Below, piece by piece: positions 42,621 through 51,375 of a stretch of 64,000 bases of DNA. Numbering within the stretch: the stretch's first letter is position 1; each line of letters starts with the position of its first letter. Source of the stretch: Planosporangium spinosum. GTDB lineage: Bacteria > Actinomycetota > Actinomycetes > Mycobacteriales > Micromonosporaceae. The notes under the pieces were generated by a model. The model was given only the letters and a program-made list of their open reading frames with translations, ran no database searches and was not told the origin of the DNA. Position numbers and translations under genes: made by a program. Where the stretch lies: positions 62,001 through 126,000 of the forward strand of contig NZ_JBLYUB010000013.1 in the NCBI RefSeq assembly GCF_049999945.1, in the 5' to 3' direction.

Positions 42621-43766
42621 GTGCGCATCGGCATCGTCTGCCCGTACTCCTTCGACGTACCCGGTGGCGTGCAGAACCACGTCCGGGACCTCGCCGAGGC
42701 CCTCATCCGGCTCGGCCACGAGGTCAGCGTGCTGGGGCCGGCCGACGAGGACGCGCAACTGCCGCCGTACGTGGTCTCGGCCGGCCGGGCGGTGCCCGTG
42801 CCGTACAACGGGTCGGTGGCGCGGCTGACGTTCGGGCCGCTGTCGGCCGCCCGGGTGCGCCGCTGGCTGACCGCCGGCCGGTTCGACGTCCTGCACGTGC
42901 ACGAGCCGTTCACGCCGAGCCTGTCGATGCTGGCGGTACTGGCGGCCCGCGGGCCGGTCGTGGCCACCTTCCACACGGCCATGACCCGGTCTCGCGCCAT
43001 GGCCGCGGCCCAGGGCGTGCTCCAGTTGGTCTCGGAGAAGATCACCGGCCGGATCGCGGTCAGCGAACTGGCCCGCAAGGTGCAGGTGGAGCACCTGGGC
43101 AACAGCGCGTGGGAGATCCCCAACGGAGTGGACGTCGCCCGGTTCACCGCGGCAGCGCCCCTGCCGGGCTGGCCCGGACCGGGGGGTGCGATCGGGTTCC
43201 TGGGCCGCTACACCGAGCCGCGCAAGGGCTTCTCGGTGCTGCGCGACGCGTTCGCACTGCTCGCGCCGGTGCGCCCGGGGCTGCGGCTGCTGGTCGCCGG
43301 TCGGGGCGAGCCCGACGACGTGGTCGCGGATCTGCCCGCCGAGGTACGTGAGCGGATCGTGTTTCTGGGCATGGTCTCCGACGACGAGAAGGCCCGCATG
43401 CTGCGAAGCGTCGATGTGTACGTGGCGCCGAACACCGGGGGAGAGTCGTTCGGCATGATCCTGACCGAGGCGATGGCCGCCGGGACCGCGGTGGCCGCCA
43501 GTGACCTGGACGCCTTCCGTCGGGTTCTGGACAACGGCCGGGCCGGTGCGCTGTTCCCCAATGGGGACGGCAAGGCACTGGCCGAACTGCTCGGCCGCCT
43601 GCTCGACGACCCGGCCACCCGGGACGCGCTGGTCACCCGGGCCGCCGAGGTGGTCGCGGGGTACGACTGGCCGGTCGTGGCCGCCCGTGTCCTGGAGGTC
43701 TACACGACCGCCATCGAAGCCACCGCGGGAATTGTCATAGACGAAACGGTGGACCCCTTTCTCTAG
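42621..43766 (+). CDS. pimA: phosphatidylinositol mannosyltransferase
   Basis: 381-residue GT-B fold glycosyltransferase (GT4). N-terminal GIVCPYSFDVPGGVQNHVRDLAEAL binds phosphatidylinositol; the nucleotide-sugar site is PNTGGESFGMILTEAMAAG with the catalytic-site glutamates. Transfers mannose from GDP-mannose to the 2-position of inositol. GTG start after GGAGGGAGGAGG. Orthologue of Rv2610c. Confidence 0.95.
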   Translation: MRIGIVCPYSFDVPGGVQNHVRDLAEALIRLGHEVSVLGPADEDAQLPPYVVSAGRAVPVPYNGSVARLTFGPLSAARVRRWLTAGRFDVLHVHEPFTPSLSMLAVLAARGPVVATFHTAMTRSRAMAAAQGVLQLVSEKITGRIAVSELARKVQVEHLGNSAWEIPNGVDVARFTAAAPLPGWPGPGGAIGFLGRYTEPRKGFSVLRDAFALLAPVRPGLRLLVAGRGEPDDVVADLPAEVRERIVFLGMVSDDEKARMLRSVDVYVAPNTGGESFGMILTEAMAAGTAVAASDLDAFRRVLDNGRAGALFPNGDGKALAELLGRLLDDPATRDALVTRAAEVVAGYDWPVVAARVLEVYTTAIEATAGIVIDETVDPFL

Positions 43767-43789
43767 GGACGGGCATTACGATTCGCGGC

Positions 43790-44302
43790 ATGTGGTGGGT
43801 CGTCGCCGTCGTGGCTGTCGTGATGCTTGTTGCCACCTATCTCACGTGGACGGCGGCGCGGGTGGATCGGCTGCACGGCCGGGCGGCCGCCGCGTACGCG
43901 GCGCTCGATGCCCACCTGGTGCGCCGGGCCGTGGCCGCGGCGGGGGTGGCCGAGGCGGCACAGATGCCCGATCTGATGTACGCCGCCCGCATTGCCCTCG
44001 ATGCCCGTCCCGACGAGCGCGAGGTGGCCGAGAACGACCTGACCCGCCAGTTGCGTGAGGTCGTCATCGAGTCCGAGACGGTGGCGTTCACGGATCTTGT
44101 CGCGGTCAGTCGTCGGGTGGCGCTGGCCCGGCAGGTGCACAACGACGTGGTGCGCGACGCGCTCGCCGTCCGGCGCCGCCCGCTGATACGCGCCCTGCGC
44201 CTGGCCCGCAAGCATCCCAGGCCGGCGTACTTCGACGTCGACGACCCGACGCTGGAGTCGACGCCGGCGACGAGGGTGACCCCGCCGGCCGTCCAGGCCT
44301 GA
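43790..44302 (+). CDS. LemA-like small membrane-anchored protein
   Basis: 170 residues: a single membrane helix (WWVVAVVAVVMLVATYLTW, 2-20) and a helical cytoplasmic or exported bundle with long heptad-like stretches (AAAYAALDAHLVRRAVAAAG). Matches by position the LemA-like/hypothetical gene that follows pimA in actinobacteria (near Rv2609c). The C-terminus is proline-rich. Function unknown. Confidence 0.7.
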   Translation: MWWVVAVVAVVMLVATYLTWTAARVDRLHGRAAAAYAALDAHLVRRAVAAAGVAEAAQMPDLMYAARIALDARPDEREVAENDLTRQLREVVIESETVAFTDLVAVSRRVALARQVHNDVVRDALAVRRRPLIRALRLARKHPRPAYFDVDDPTLESTPATRVTPPAVQA

Positions 44303-44311
44303 CGGCCCCCG

Positions 44312-44403
44312 CCTCCCCAAGATCCGCGCAATGTCGCGAACCTTGCGGTCTCCGCGGTCTCGGAGACCGCAAGGTCGCCCACACTGTGCGGATCTTGGGG
44401 AGG
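44312..44403. repeat. 92-bp nested palindrome, type A
   Basis: Outer arms CCTCCCCAAGATCCGC (44312-44327) and GCGGATCTTGGGGAGG (44388-44403) are perfect; inner arms ACCTTGCGGTCTCCG (44340-44354) and CGGAGACCGCAAGGT (44361-44375) are also perfect. Shares CCCAAGATCCGCGCAATGT (19 bases) with the element at 50581. Lies about 200 bp before pdxS. Confidence 0.85.
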
Positions 44404-44600
44404 CTGCCGCGGCCCCGTGTGCGCCGCGGCCCCGTGTGCGCCGCGGCCCTGCGCCCGTCGGCGACCCCGTCCCGTCGGCGATTCGGAGTCAGCCGCGTCA
44501 CAGCAGGCCGCGACCTGCGAATTGGCCGTCGGGAGGTGCGGTGCGCCCGGCGTACGATTAGGCAAAGATCTTTCCCCTCCTGCAAGGAGTCCGTACCGCC
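44404..44600. other. pdxS upstream region
   Basis: Mostly non-coding. A direct repeat CCGCGGCCCCGTGTGCG (near 44410 and 44427) follows the palindrome. AAGGAG at 44585-44590 is the pdxS ribosome site. No riboswitch recognised. Confidence 0.4.
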
Positions 44601-45521
44601 GTGTCCGAACAGACCTCCGCGCCCACCAGTAGCGACGCGCCCGTGACCGGAACCGCCCGGGTCAAGCGCGGTATGGCCGAGATGCTCAAGGGCGGCGTGA
44701 TCATGGATGTCGTCACACCGGAGCAGGCGAAGATCGCCGAGGACTCCGGTGCCGTGGCGGTCATGGCGCTGGAGCGCGTGCCGGCCGACATCCGGGCGCA
44801 GGGCGGCGTGTCGCGCATGAGTGACCCCGACATGATCGACGGCATCATCAACGCGGTGTCGATCCCGGTGATGGCGAAGGCCCGCATCGGCCACTTCGTC
44901 GAGGCGCAGGTGCTGCAGGCGCTGGGCGTCGACTACATCGACGAGTCGGAGGTGCTCACCCCGGCCGACTACGCCAACCACATCGACAAGTGGGCGTTCA
45001 CCGTCCCCTTCGTGTGCGGCGCCACCAACCTGGGTGAGGCGCTGCGCCGCATCACCGAGGGCGCGGCGATGATCCGGTCGAAGGGTGAGGCGGGCACCGG
45101 CGACGTGTCCAACGCCACCACCCACATGCGCAAGATCCGGCAGGAGATCCGGCGGCTGACCTCGCTGCCCGAGGACGAGCTGTATGTGGCGGCCAAGGAA
45201 CTGCAGGCGCCGTACGAGCTGGTGCGCGAGGTGGCGGCGACCGGCAAGCTACCGGTCGTGCTGTTCACCGCGGGCGGCATCGCCACCCCGGCGGACGCCG
45301 CGATGATGATGCAGCTCGGCGCCGAGGGTGTGTTCGTGGGCTCGGGCATCTTCAAGTCCGGCAACCCGGCGCAGCGGGCGGCGGCGATCGTCAAGGCGAC
45401 CACGTTCTACGACGACCCCGACGTCCTCGCGAAGGTGTCGCGCGGCCTCGGTGAGGCGATGGTCGGCATCAACGTCGATGACATTCCGGTCCCGCACCGC
45501 CTCGCCGAGCGCGGCTGGTAA
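44601..45521 (+). CDS. pdxS: pyridoxal 5'-phosphate synthase, PdxS subunit
   Basis: 306 residues, TIM barrel. Conserved MAEMLKGGVIMDVVTPEQAKIAEDSGAVAVMALERVPADIR in segments, the lysine-bearing PVMAKARIGHFVEAQ and GGIATPADAAMM phosphate site are all present. Joins ribose 5-phosphate, glyceraldehyde 3-phosphate and ammonia into PLP; ammonia comes from PdxT. GTG start. The pdxT gene follows 124 bp later, after a hairpin. Confidence 0.97.
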   Translation: MSEQTSAPTSSDAPVTGTARVKRGMAEMLKGGVIMDVVTPEQAKIAEDSGAVAVMALERVPADIRAQGGVSRMSDPDMIDGIINAVSIPVMAKARIGHFVEAQVLQALGVDYIDESEVLTPADYANHIDKWAFTVPFVCGATNLGEALRRITEGAAMIRSKGEAGTGDVSNATTHMRKIRQEIRRLTSLPEDELYVAAKELQAPYELVREVAATGKLPVVLFTAGGIATPADAAMMMQLGAEGVFVGSGIFKSGNPAQRAAAIVKATTFYDDPDVLAKVSRGLGEAMVGINVDDIPVPHRLAERGW

Positions 45522-45539
45522 GCACGTTTTCTCGATCCC

Positions 45540-45620
45540 GGACACCTGGGCCGCCCGTGGGCGGCGACCGGTCTGGCCCGCGCGCTTCGCTGGGCGGGCC
45601 AGACCGGTCGACGAGTGTCC
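45540..45620. repeat. palindrome between pdxS and pdxT
   Basis: Perfect 16-bp arms GACCGGTCTGGCCCGC (45566-45581) and GCGGGCCAGACCGGTC (45594-45609), enclosed by GGACAC (45540-45545) and GTGTCC (45615-45620). In a unit where the two proteins work 12:12, it may attenuate or protect the transcript. Confidence 0.75.
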
Positions 45621-45645
45621 ACGATCGCATGGTTGAGGGGGAACT

Positions 45646-46254
45646 GTGATCATCGGTGTTCTCGCCCTCCAGGGCGACGTCCGCGAGCACCTGCACGCGT
45701 TGGCGGAGTGCGACGTGGTCGCCCGGCCGGTACGCCGCCCCGACGAGCTGGACTCGGTCGACGCGCTCGTCATCCCGGGCGGGGAGTCGACCGCGATGAG
45801 CAAGCTCGCCGTCGACTTCGGCGTCCTCGAGCCGCTGCGCAAGCGGGTGGCCGGCGGCATGCCGGTCTACGGCTCCTGTGCCGGCATGATCATGCTGGCC
45901 ACGGAGGTCCTGGACGGCCGGCCCGACCAGCAGACCCTGGGCGGCATCGACATGGCCGTCCGGCGCAACGCGTTCGGTCGGCAGGTCGACTCGTTCGAGC
46001 GGCCGGTCGCGATCGAGGGCATCGACGGCGGACCTTTCCATGCGGTTTTCATCCGGGCACCATGGGTCGAATCGGTCGGCGACGAGGTCGAAGTGCTGGG
46101 GCGGGTCACGGAAGGGCCGGCCGCCGGTAGGATTGTCGCGGTTCGGCAGCGGAACCTGCTCGCGACCGCCTTCCACCCGGAGTTGACCGGGGACCTTCGG
46201 GTCCACCGGTACTTCGTGGAGATGGCGCGGGCGGCAGAGACGACGGAGGGGTAA
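45646..46254 (+). CDS. pdxT: glutaminase subunit of PLP synthase
   Basis: 202 residues of class I amidotransferase fold: VLALQGDVREH, GGESTAM, catalytic cysteine in YGSCAGMI, and His-Glu in AFHPELT. Supplies ammonia from glutamine to PdxS. GTG start follows GAGGGG. Its TAA stop shares one base with the yebC ATG, so yebC is cotranslated. Confidence 0.96.
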   Translation: MIIGVLALQGDVREHLHALAECDVVARPVRRPDELDSVDALVIPGGESTAMSKLAVDFGVLEPLRKRVAGGMPVYGSCAGMIMLATEVLDGRPDQQTLGGIDMAVRRNAFGRQVDSFERPVAIEGIDGGPFHAVFIRAPWVESVGDEVEVLGRVTEGPAAGRIVAVRQRNLLATAFHPELTGDLRVHRYFVEMARAAETTEG

Positions 46255-47006
46255 TGTCCGGCCACTCAAAGTGGGCGACGACCAAGCACAAGAAAGCGGT
46301 CATCGACGCCAAGCGCGGCAAGCTGTTCGCCCGGCTCATCAAGAACGTCGAGGTGGCGGCCCGTACCGGCGGTGGTGACCCGGCCGGCAACCCCACCCTC
46401 TTCGACGCCATCCAGAAGGCGAAGAAGAACTCCGTACCCAACGACAACATCAACAACGCCGTCAAGCGGGGCGCGGGCCTGGTCGCCGGCGGCGCCGACT
46501 GGCAGACCGCGATGTACGAGGGGTACGGCCCGAACGGCGTCGCCATCCTGATCGAGTGCCTGACCGACAACAAGAATCGGGCGTCGACCGAGGTGCGCAC
46601 CGCGTTGACCCGCAACGGCGGCAACCTCGCCGACGCCGGCAGCGTGTCGTACATGTTCTCCCGCAAGGGCGTCGTCATCGTGCCCAAGACCGACGGGCTG
46701 ACCGAGGACGACCTGCTGCTGGCCGTGCTGGACGCGGGCGCGGAGGAGGTCAACGACCTGGGTGAGTCCTTCGAGGTGGTCTCCGAGCCGAGCGTCCTGC
46801 TGGACGTACGCAACGCGCTGCAGTCGGCCGGCATCGAGTACGAGTCGGCCGAGTCGTCCTTCGTGCCGAGCGTGACCGTGCCGCTCGACGAGGAGGGTGC
46901 GCGCAAGGTCTTCAAGCTCATCGACGCGATCGAGGACTGCGACGACGTGCAGAACGTGTACGCCAACTTTGACGTCTCCGACGACGTGATGGCGGCGGTC
47001 GGCTGA
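46254..47006 (+). CDS. YebC/PmpR family protein
   Basis: 250 residues with the family signature start MSGHSKWATTKHKKAVIDAKRGKLFARLIKNVEVAAR and the acidic C-terminal domain. Members are DNA-binding regulators or translation factors that help ribosomes through proline runs (YebC_II). Orthologue of Rv2603c. Shares one base with the pdxT stop. Confidence 0.94.
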   Translation: MSGHSKWATTKHKKAVIDAKRGKLFARLIKNVEVAARTGGGDPAGNPTLFDAIQKAKKNSVPNDNINNAVKRGAGLVAGGADWQTAMYEGYGPNGVAILIECLTDNKNRASTEVRTALTRNGGNLADAGSVSYMFSRKGVVIVPKTDGLTEDDLLLAVLDAGAEEVNDLGESFEVVSEPSVLLDVRNALQSAGIEYESAESSFVPSVTVPLDEEGARKVFKLIDAIEDCDDVQNVYANFDVSDDVMAAVG

Positions 47007-47028
47007 CCCTCCCCTTCCGCCTCTCTTT

Positions 47029-47081
47029 CGTGATCACCGAGAGTCTGCGGGGTTAAGACCCGCAAACTCTCGGTGATCACG
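47029..47081. terminator. long palindrome with GATC ends after yebC
   Basis: Stem GTGATCACCGAGAGT then, after one mismatch, TGCGGG, closed by a 7-base loop GTTAAGA; the other arm is CCCGCA then ACTCTCGGTGATCAC. About 22 bp in all. Between yebC and the aminotransferase gene; acts as a terminator or dispersed palindrome. Confidence 0.75.
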
Positions 47082-47126
47082 CGTGTGGGGTCGTAAATCT
47101 GTTGCGTGTCCCCATAGCGTCGAATC

Positions 47127-48161
47127 GTGGATGTCTGGTCGGCGCAGAAACTGTGGGATCCCGAGCCGGGTTGGCTCAACACCGCCAGTTACGGCCTGCC
47201 GCCCCGGCCGGCCTTCGAGGCGGTACGGGCCGCGCTCGACGACTGGCGGGTCGGCCGCGCCTCCTGGGATGCCTGGGGCGAGACGACCGTTGCGGCCCGG
47301 GCCGCCTTCGCCCGGCTCGTCGGCGTGCACCCCGACGACGTGGCGATCGGCAGTGCGGCATCGCAGTTGCTGTCGCCGATCGCCGCCGCGCTGCCCGCCG
47401 GTACCCGGGTGGTGGTCCCGGAGATCGAGTTCACCTCGAATCTGTTCCCGTGGATGGTCTCGCCCGGCGTCGAGGTCCGCACCGTGCCGGCCGACCGGCT
47501 CGCTGACAGCGTCGACGCCCGTACCGACCTGGTCGCGTTCAGCCTCGTGCAGTCGGCCACCGGCGCGGTCGCCGACTACGACGCGGTGGTCGCCGCCGCC
47601 CGGGCTCACGGTGCGCTCGTCGTCGTCGACGCCAGCCAGGCCTGCGGCTGGTTGCCGTTCGACGCCGGCCGGGCCGACGCGGTGGTCGTCGCCGCGTACA
47701 AGTGGCTGATGGCGCCGCGCGGTTCGGCGTTCGCGTACCTGTCGCCGGCGCTGGCCGGCCGCCTGACGCCGTACGCGGCCGGCTGGTTCGCCGGCGAGGA
47801 CGTGCCCGGCTCCTATTACGGGCCGCAGATGCGGCTGGCGTCCTCGGCACGGCGCTTCGACATCTCGCCGGCCTGGTTCTCCTACGTCGGCGCTGCCCCG
47901 GCGCTGGAACTGGTCGAGGGGATCGGTGTCGCCACGATCGGCGCGCACAACGTGGCGCTGGCCAACCGGTTCCTTGCCGGGCTGGGCCGGCCGCCGGGCG
48001 ACAGCGCGATCGTGACCGTGGACGTCCCGGGCGCCGAGCAGCGGCTGGCGCGCGCCGGGGTCCGGGCGGCGGTCCGCGCCGGCCGGGTCCGGGCGTCCTT
48101 CCACGTCTACTCCACGGAGGCCGACGTCGATCTGGCGCTGGACGCCCTGACGGGGGCCTGA
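47127..48161 (+). CDS. PLP-dependent class V aminotransferase
   Basis: 344 residues of the NifS/Csd-like fold. PLP lysine in VVVAAYKWLMAPRG (about 192), phosphate-binding SQLLSPIAAALPAG, and VVDASQACGWLPFDAG for the aspartate. Substrate is not evident; kynureninase- or cysteine-desulfurase-like activity is possible. GTG start at 47127. It lies directly after the PLP synthesis genes but is not part of the syntenic block in mycobacteria, so an insertion. Confidence 0.85.
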   Translation: MDVWSAQKLWDPEPGWLNTASYGLPPRPAFEAVRAALDDWRVGRASWDAWGETTVAARAAFARLVGVHPDDVAIGSAASQLLSPIAAALPAGTRVVVPEIEFTSNLFPWMVSPGVEVRTVPADRLADSVDARTDLVAFSLVQSATGAVADYDAVVAAARAHGALVVVDASQACGWLPFDAGRADAVVVAAYKWLMAPRGSAFAYLSPALAGRLTPYAAGWFAGEDVPGSYYGPQMRLASSARRFDISPAWFSYVGAAPALELVEGIGVATIGAHNVALANRFLAGLGRPPGDSAIVTVDVPGAEQRLARAGVRAAVRAGRVRASFHVYSTEADVDLALDALTGA

Positions 48162-48260
48162 CGCCGGGCCGGAGGGCTGACGCCGGGCCGGAAGGCCGAC
48201 ACCCGCCCGCCGGCTGCGGGTCCGGCGAACCCGTTCGCGGTGTGTCGACGGCCACATCAG

Positions 48261-48328
48261 ATACGAGACTGTTCCGTATCGCATCTCGCGTGACTAGTGT
48301 GAGGTTCGAATACGAGACTGTTCCGTAT
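48261..48328. promoter_or_regulatory. two identical TetR-type operator sites
   Basis: ATACGAGACTGTTCCGTAT occurs at 48261-48279 and 48310-48328, 49 bp apart, each with ATACG...CGTAT symmetry as in TetR sites of efflux genes. The second lies 19 bp before the MFS start. The TetR gene is the downstream neighbour of the transporter. Confidence 0.75.
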
Positions 48329-48346
48329 TGAAACGGGGAAGGATTC

Positions 48347-49921
48347 ATGGACATCGAGTCCCAAACCGGCCATCCACGCCGATGGACGATCCTCGGCGTA
48401 CTGGTCGTCAGCCTGCTCGTGGTCGTACTCGACAACACCGTGCTCAACGTCGCGCTGCGCACCATCGCTGACCCGGTCCACGGCCTGGGTGCCACCCAGA
48501 GCGAGTTGGAGTGGGCGATCAACTCGTACACCCTGGTCTTCGCGGGCCTGCTGTTCACCGCCGGCGTGCTCGGCGACCGGTACGGCCGGCGCGCCACCCT
48601 GCTCGTCGGCCTCGTCCTGTTCGGGTTGGCGTCGCTGGTCTCCGCGTACGCGCAGGATCCGGCCCAGCTGATCGCCGCCCGGGCACTCATGGGCATCGGT
48701 GGAGCCGCCGTGCTGCCGGCGACCCTGTCGATCATCTCCAACGTGTTCGACCCGCGGGAGCGGGCGCGCGCCATCGGCGTGTGGGCCGGCGCGGTCGGCC
48801 TGGCCGTGGCGATCGGTCCGGTCGTCGGCGGCCTGCTGCTCGAGCGGTACTGGTGGGGCTCGGTCTTCCTGATCAATGTGCCGATCGTGGCCGCCGGCGT
48901 CGTCGCCGCGCTGCTGATCGTGCCGGAGTCGCGCGACCCGAAGCCCGGCCGGGTGGACGTGGTCGGCGTGCTGCTGTCGATCGCGGGTCTGGTGGCACTG
49001 GTCTATGGCGTGGTCAACGGGGGTGATCACGGCTTCGGCCGGCCGCAGGCCTGGGGTCCGATCCTGGTGGGCGTGGCGATCCTGGCGGCCTTCGTGGCGT
49101 ACGAGCGGCGCATCCCGTACCCGTCGCTGGACGTGCGGCTGTTCGCCAACCCGCGCTTCTCGGCCGCCGTGGCGTCGGTCGGCCTGGTCTTCTTCGCGGC
49201 GATGGGTTCGATGTTCTTCACCGCGTTCTACCTGCAGCTGGTACGCGGTTACAGCCCACTGGAGTCGGGCCTGCTGATGGTCCCGTTCGCCGTGGCGCAG
49301 CTGGTCTTCGCCCCGCGCAGCGCCGCGCTCGTGCGCCGCTACGGTTCCCGGGCCGTGATGGTGGGCGGTACCGCGCTGACCATGGCGGGGCTCGGCGCGT
49401 TCGGGTTCGTGGCCGTCGACACGCCGGCCTGGGTGATCGCGGCGCTGGCATTCGTGCAGGGCGTCGGGATGGCCAACGTGATGCCGCCGGCGACCGAGTC
49501 GATCATGGCGAGCCTGCCGCGGGAGAAGGCGGGTGTCGGCTCCGCGGTCGGTAACACCATCCGCCAGGTCGGCGGGGCCCTCGGTGTCGCGGTCCTCGGC
49601 TCGGTGCTGTCGGCCACGTACCGCAGCGGCATGGCGCCGCACGTGACGCGGTTGCCGGTGCCCGCCCGGGACGCGGCGCAGGAGTCGGTCAGCGGCGGGT
49701 ACGCCGTGGCCGCCCGGCTCGGTGCCGCCGGCCGTACCCTGGTCGACCATGTCAACGACGCGTTCGTGCACGCCATGCACTACTCGGCGGTCGGTGCGGC
49801 GGTGATCGCGCTGGCCGGGCTGGTGGTCGTGTTCGTCTGGCTGCCCCGGCACGGCGCCGGGCCGGCGCCGCTGGTGGCTGACGAGACACCCGAGGACCGG
49901 GAGTTGGCCGAAGTGGTCTGA
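48347..49921 (+). CDS. MFS drug exporter, DHA2 (14-helix) family
   Basis: 524 residues with 14 predicted membrane helices. Motif A GDRYGRRATLLVGLVLFG between helices 2 and 3 and motif C in GAVGLAVAIGPVVGGLLL (helix 5) mark a proton-driven EmrB/QacA-type drug exporter. ATG start follows GGGGAAGG. Cotranscribed with the tetR gene 9 bp downstream and preceded by twin operators; presumably induced by its own substrate. Confidence 0.93.
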   Translation: MDIESQTGHPRRWTILGVLVVSLLVVVLDNTVLNVALRTIADPVHGLGATQSELEWAINSYTLVFAGLLFTAGVLGDRYGRRATLLVGLVLFGLASLVSAYAQDPAQLIAARALMGIGGAAVLPATLSIISNVFDPRERARAIGVWAGAVGLAVAIGPVVGGLLLERYWWGSVFLINVPIVAAGVVAALLIVPESRDPKPGRVDVVGVLLSIAGLVALVYGVVNGGDHGFGRPQAWGPILVGVAILAAFVAYERRIPYPSLDVRLFANPRFSAAVASVGLVFFAAMGSMFFTAFYLQLVRGYSPLESGLLMVPFAVAQLVFAPRSAALVRRYGSRAVMVGGTALTMAGLGAFGFVAVDTPAWVIAALAFVQGVGMANVMPPATESIMASLPREKAGVGSAVGNTIRQVGGALGVAVLGSVLSATYRSGMAPHVTRLPVPARDAAQESVSGGYAVAARLGAAGRTLVDHVNDAFVHAMHYSAVGAAVIALAGLVVVFVWLPRHGAGPAPLVADETPEDRELAEVV

Positions 49922-49930
49922 TCGCGGACA

Positions 49931-50563
49931 ATGGCGGGCATGAGCACCGCAGGCACGGCGCCGGCCGACTCCGACCGCAGGGCCCCCGGTCGGCCGCGCA
50001 GTGCCCGCGCCGACGAAGCGATCATCGCTGCGGTCCTCGACCTGTTCGTCGAGGGTCACTCCGCCGAGGCCATCTCGGTCGAGGCGATCGCGGCCCGGGC
50101 CGGCGTCGGCAAGGCGACCATCTACCGGCGCTGGCCCAACAAGGAAGCGGTGATCGTCGAGGCGGTCGCGTCGATGAAGGGCCCGGTGCCCGCCGTCCGG
50201 GGCGAGTCGGTCCGCGACGACCTGGTCGCCCTGCTGGCCCGGGTCAGCCAGCAGAAGGATGACCGCGCCGTAAAGATCATGTCCTGCCTGCTGTCGGAGG
50301 TCCAGCGCAGCAGTACCCTGCAGGGCTGCTACCGGGAGGTCGTCGAGCCGCGCCGGCAGATGATGCGTGAGGTGCTGCGGCGCGGCATGCGGACCGGGGA
50401 GCTGCGCCCCGATCTCGACGTCGAGTTGGCGCTCAACCTGCTGGCCGGACCGGTGCTGGTGCACTCGATGATGCGCCCTGACGCCGAACCTCCCGACGAG
50501 GACCTGGCGACCCGCGTCGTCGACGCGGTGCTGCGCGGCATCGCCGGCCCGAACGCCCGCTGA
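49931..50563 (+). CDS. TetR family regulator of the exporter
   Basis: 210 residues. N-terminal helix-turn-helix AISVEAIAARAGVGKATIYRRWPNKEAVIVEAV is canonical; the C-terminal ligand-binding domain is the TetR_C_16 type (VKIMSCLLSEVQRS...). The ATG at 49940 is equally possible. It lies 9 bp after the MFS gene and likely binds the twin 19-bp sites upstream of it, forming a feedback loop. Confidence 0.92.
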   Translation: MAGMSTAGTAPADSDRRAPGRPRSARADEAIIAAVLDLFVEGHSAEAISVEAIAARAGVGKATIYRRWPNKEAVIVEAVASMKGPVPAVRGESVRDDLVALLARVSQQKDDRAVKIMSCLLSEVQRSSTLQGCYREVVEPRRQMMREVLRRGMRTGELRPDLDVELALNLLAGPVLVHSMMRPDAEPPDEDLATRVVDAVLRGIAGPNAR

Positions 50564-50580
50564 CCGTCCCCGGCACCCCA

Positions 50581-50662
50581 CCCAAGATCCGCGCAATGTG
50601 TGCGACATTGCGGCCTCCGGGCGTCCCGAAGCCGCACGGTGTGCGGCATTGCACGGATCTTG
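50581..50662. repeat. palindrome, type B, same family as 44312
   Basis: Arms CAAGATCCGCGCAATG (50583-50598) and CATTGCACGGATCTTG (50647-50662) pair at 15 of 16 bases. Its left end is identical over 19 bases (CCCAAGATCCGCGCAATGT) to 44316-44334. Sits 15 bp after tetR. Confidence 0.82.
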
Positions 50663-50718
50663 AGGCGGTGGGTTCGCCCGTGTCGCACCTGGCGCGGCGG
50701 GTCCGCGCGGGTAGGGTG

Positions 50719-50734
50719 TCGAACAAACGTACGG
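50719..50734 (+). promoter_or_regulatory. candidate LexA (SOS) box before ruvC
   Basis: TCGAACAAACGTACGG matches the actinobacterial SOS box TCGAAC-N4-GTTCGA at 10 of 12 positions. A TAGGGT -10-like box lies just upstream (50712-50717), so LexA would cover the start of transcription; ruvC in mycobacteria is known to be SOS-controlled. Confidence 0.6.
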
Positions 50735-50754
50735 CGTTGGCGCGGGAGGACTGT

Positions 50755-51375
50755 GTGCGCGTGCTCGGCATCGATCCGGGGCTGACCCGCTGCGGAGTCG
50801 GCGTGGTCGAGGGCGTGCCGGGGCGTGCCTGCACCCTCGTCGACTACACGGTCGTGCGCAGCGACCCCGACACCGACCTGGCCGACCGCCTGCTCAACCT
50901 CGACATGGCGCTCGCCGGGCTGGTCGCACGGCACCGCCCGGACGCTGTGGCCGTCGAGCGCGTGTTCAGCCAGCACAACGTCCGCACCGTCATGGGTACC
51001 GCCCAGGCCAGCGCCGTGGCCATCCTCGCCGGCGCGCGGGCCGGGCTGCCGGTGCAGACCTATACGCCGAGTGAGGTGAAGGCTGCCGTGAGCGGGTCCG
51101 GTACCGCGGACAAGGCGCAGGTCACCGCGATGGTGACCCGGATCCTGCGGCTCGACGCCCCACCCCGGCCGGCCGACGCCGCCGACGCCCTCGCGCTCGC
51201 GATCTGCCACGTCTGGCGCGGCGGTATCCGGGCCAAGTTGGCCGCCGCGGCGGCGGGTGGGTCAGGAAGCCGGACGGGTTCGGGTAACCGGGCGATCGGT
51301 ACGGTGAACCGGACCGGGAGTCGGCCGGCGGGCGCGGCGAACCGGTCCGGGCTGGTCGAGGGAGGTCAACTGTGA
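50755..51375 (+). CDS. ruvC: Holliday junction endonuclease RuvC
   Basis: 206 residues from the GTG at 50755, after GGGAGGA; longer starts upstream would cover the SOS box. RNase H-fold with catalytic residues D7 (GIDPG), E in VAVERVF, and D/D in ADAADALALAICH. Cuts four-way junctions during recombination repair. The C-terminal 45 residues are Ser/Gly/Arg-rich and disordered. GTGA overlap with ruvA. Confidence 0.95.
   Translation: MRVLGIDPGLTRCGVGVVEGVPGRACTLVDYTVVRSDPDTDLADRLLNLDMALAGLVARHRPDAVAVERVFSQHNVRTVMGTAQASAVAILAGARAGLPVQTYTPSEVKAAVSGSGTADKAQVTAMVTRILRLDAPPRPADAADALALAICHVWRGGIRAKLAAAAAGGSGSRTGSGNRAIGTVNRTGSRPAGAANRSGLVEGGQL

Noticed and set aside
48257..50608. A 783-codon minus-strand frame opposite the MFS and TetR genes
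   Set aside because: Shadow frame; it covers the twin operators and a promoter region, and has no recognisable domain.
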